Origin: Nitrososphaerota archaeon
GTDB taxonomy: Archaea > Thermoproteota > Nitrososphaeria > Nitrososphaerales > UBA183
Assembly (NCBI GenBank): GCA_029785685.1
Contig: JAFLZE010000010.1
Location: 1-38,881, forward strand
Length of the DNA: 38,881 nucleotides
Direction of reading: 5' to 3'
In this document: piece after piece, positions 38,304 to 38,881 of the stretch
Layout of the letters: each line of letters starts with the position of its first letter
Numbering within the stretch: the stretch's first letter is position 1
Notes under the pieces: generated by a model
The model's database searches: none
Seen by the model: the letters and a program-made list of their open reading frames with translations, nothing else
Told to the model about the DNA's origin: nothing
Position numbers and translations under genes: made by a program

Positions 38304-38317
38304 ACTTCGCGTCGTCT

Positions 38318-38494
38318 CTACGCCCGGCTTCCCGACGCCGGGTCCTGCTGCCTGAAGCCTAGTCCAGCAGAATCCATCTTCTTCACGCAGTCGCCACAGC
38401 GGAGCCCTCGCGGGGTCCGGTAGAGCCTGATCTTGGCCCCGCACTGGGGGCACTCCTTGTACTGGCCCTTGGACTGGCGACCTGGTTCCTCCAT
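38318..38494 (-). CDS. Zinc-ribbon protein (58 aa)
   Basis: From ATG 38494: KECPQCGAKIRLYRTPRGLR, CGDC gives the C-x2-C...C-x2-C zinc ribbon. The tail GLGFRQQDPASGSRA is polar. It stops 14 bp before the MFS start and overlaps the antisense-free end of the transposase frame. Function unknown; possibly an RNA- or DNA-binding adaptor. Confidence 0.6.
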   Translation of the reverse strand: MEEPGRQSKGQYKECPQCGAKIRLYRTPRGLRCGDCVKKMDSAGLGFRQQDPASGSRA

Positions 38495-38880
38495 GGAGCC
38501 GCCCCCTCGTACACCCTCTTCTTATCCGCTGCTGAATGAGCTTGGCTCTGTAGAAACCCTCTGAGAAGTGACGACGCGACTCTCATGGCGTTGTAGGCTA
38601 TCATCCTGAACCTGATCTCGTTGTTCAGCCCCTTCGTCCTGACGGACCTCATCTCGTCCCCCATGGTCCTCTTCACGACCGAGAAGATGGTTTCGTCCTT
38701 GGACCTCTGATGGTACACCCTCTCGGAGAACCTCCTCTTCATCTCCTTCCTGTAGAGCCCCTCGGTCCTCCAGAGGGGTACCTTCTCCATTCGTGGTGGG
38801 ATCATCGACATGGCGTGGAGCTCATCCCTCAGGAGCTCATGGCTCTCTTCCGAGTCGTACGCCTTGTCCCCTATGCCCAC
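38383..38880 (-). mobile_element. IS4/IS5-like transposase, 3' part, running off the window
   Basis: The minus strand enters the window with MGIGDKAYDSEESHELLRDE (second catalytic Asp region). It continues IPPRMEKVPLWRTEGLYRKE, MKRRFSERVYHQRSKDETIF, SVVKRTMGDEMRSVR and RFRMIAYNAMRVASSLLRGF. The ERVYHQRSKDETIFSVVKR segment carries the Y-x2-R...E signature. The true gene probably ends near 38495; the frame then runs on without a stop through the zinc-ribbon gene to 38383, giving an Arg/Ser/Pro-rich nonsense tail. The start lies beyond 38881, so the gene is partial here. Confidence 0.8.
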
Positions 38881-38881
38881 A

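Noticed and set aside
38383..38494. C-terminal 37 residues of the transposase frame
   Set aside because: They overlap a convincing zinc-ribbon gene in another frame and are a low-complexity Arg/Ser/Pro tail; the real transposase probably ended earlier.

Overview
This window reads as a high-GC archaeal chromosome segment. Many genes have a TATA-like box about 25-35 nt before a start codon with little or no leader. There is a GspE/FlaI-type secretion ATPase, membrane-anchored winged-helix regulators, a DUF4382 surface protein, a UDP-sulfoquinovose synthase related to Sulfolobus Agl3 and plant SQD1, and a tRNA-Asp with introns. A thermoproteote such as a non-ammonia-oxidising Nitrososphaeria relative fits, but this is inference; no ribosomal or other phylogenetic marker is present.

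Layout. Positions 1-4300 are low density: broken genes (a ferritin-like di-iron protein, a frameshifted conserved protein, small fragments), one zinc-finger membrane protein and one VapBC pair. From 4332 comes the secretion ATPase. Positions 6027-10694 hold a sulfur/redox/metal cluster: DsrE-like protein and sulfide:quinone oxidoreductase-like flavoprotein, two TRASH-like small zinc proteins, two thioredoxin-fold proteins, a PadR regulator and a DUF5320-like protein on the minus strand; divergently, an ArsR regulator, a SAM methyltransferase and a membrane protein. A near-identical 17-bp palindromic motif lies in front of both the flavoprotein and the ArsR gene, suggesting one regulon.

Positions 11762-14868 are the most unusual part. 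Four complete toxin-antitoxin modules of different families (VapBC, RHH-RelE, HicAB, RelBE) stand in tandem. A 50-bp repeat, always in the same orientation, lies between them; two of the separators are only partial copies. The repeats are accompanied by hairpins whose stems change sequence but keep pairing. A fifth VapBC at 2558-3259 is followed by the same repeat. This looks like a cassette array built on a repeat family that I do not recognise.

Positions 14986-16750 carry a bacterial-style folate set (folP; folB-folK convergent) with visibly lower GC and a potentially structured leader. Then come an RMD1/DUF155 protein, an arsenic operon (arsR-acr3-arsC), a GH38 alpha-mannosidase, small zinc and PH-like proteins, and a secreted peptide / four-helix cytochrome b-like / Rieske operon. 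These are followed by a DUF4382 protein, a membrane HTH regulator, and an MFS-glycosyltransferase-UDP-sulfoquinovose synthase operon. The synthase is interrupted at its catalytic threonine by a 349-residue LAGLIDADG intein. A regulator and a seven-helix membrane protein lie upstream of it, across an 11-bp inverted repeat.

The right end has a DapA-family aldolase, 3-methyladenine glycosylase (tag), a 44-residue zinc protein and tRNA-Asp(GTC) with a probable second intron in the T loop. Next to the tRNA are remnants of an integrated element: a truncated tyrosine recombinase and frameshifted small genes. An MFS transporter, a zinc ribbon and the 3' part of an IS4/IS5-like transposase running off the window finish it.
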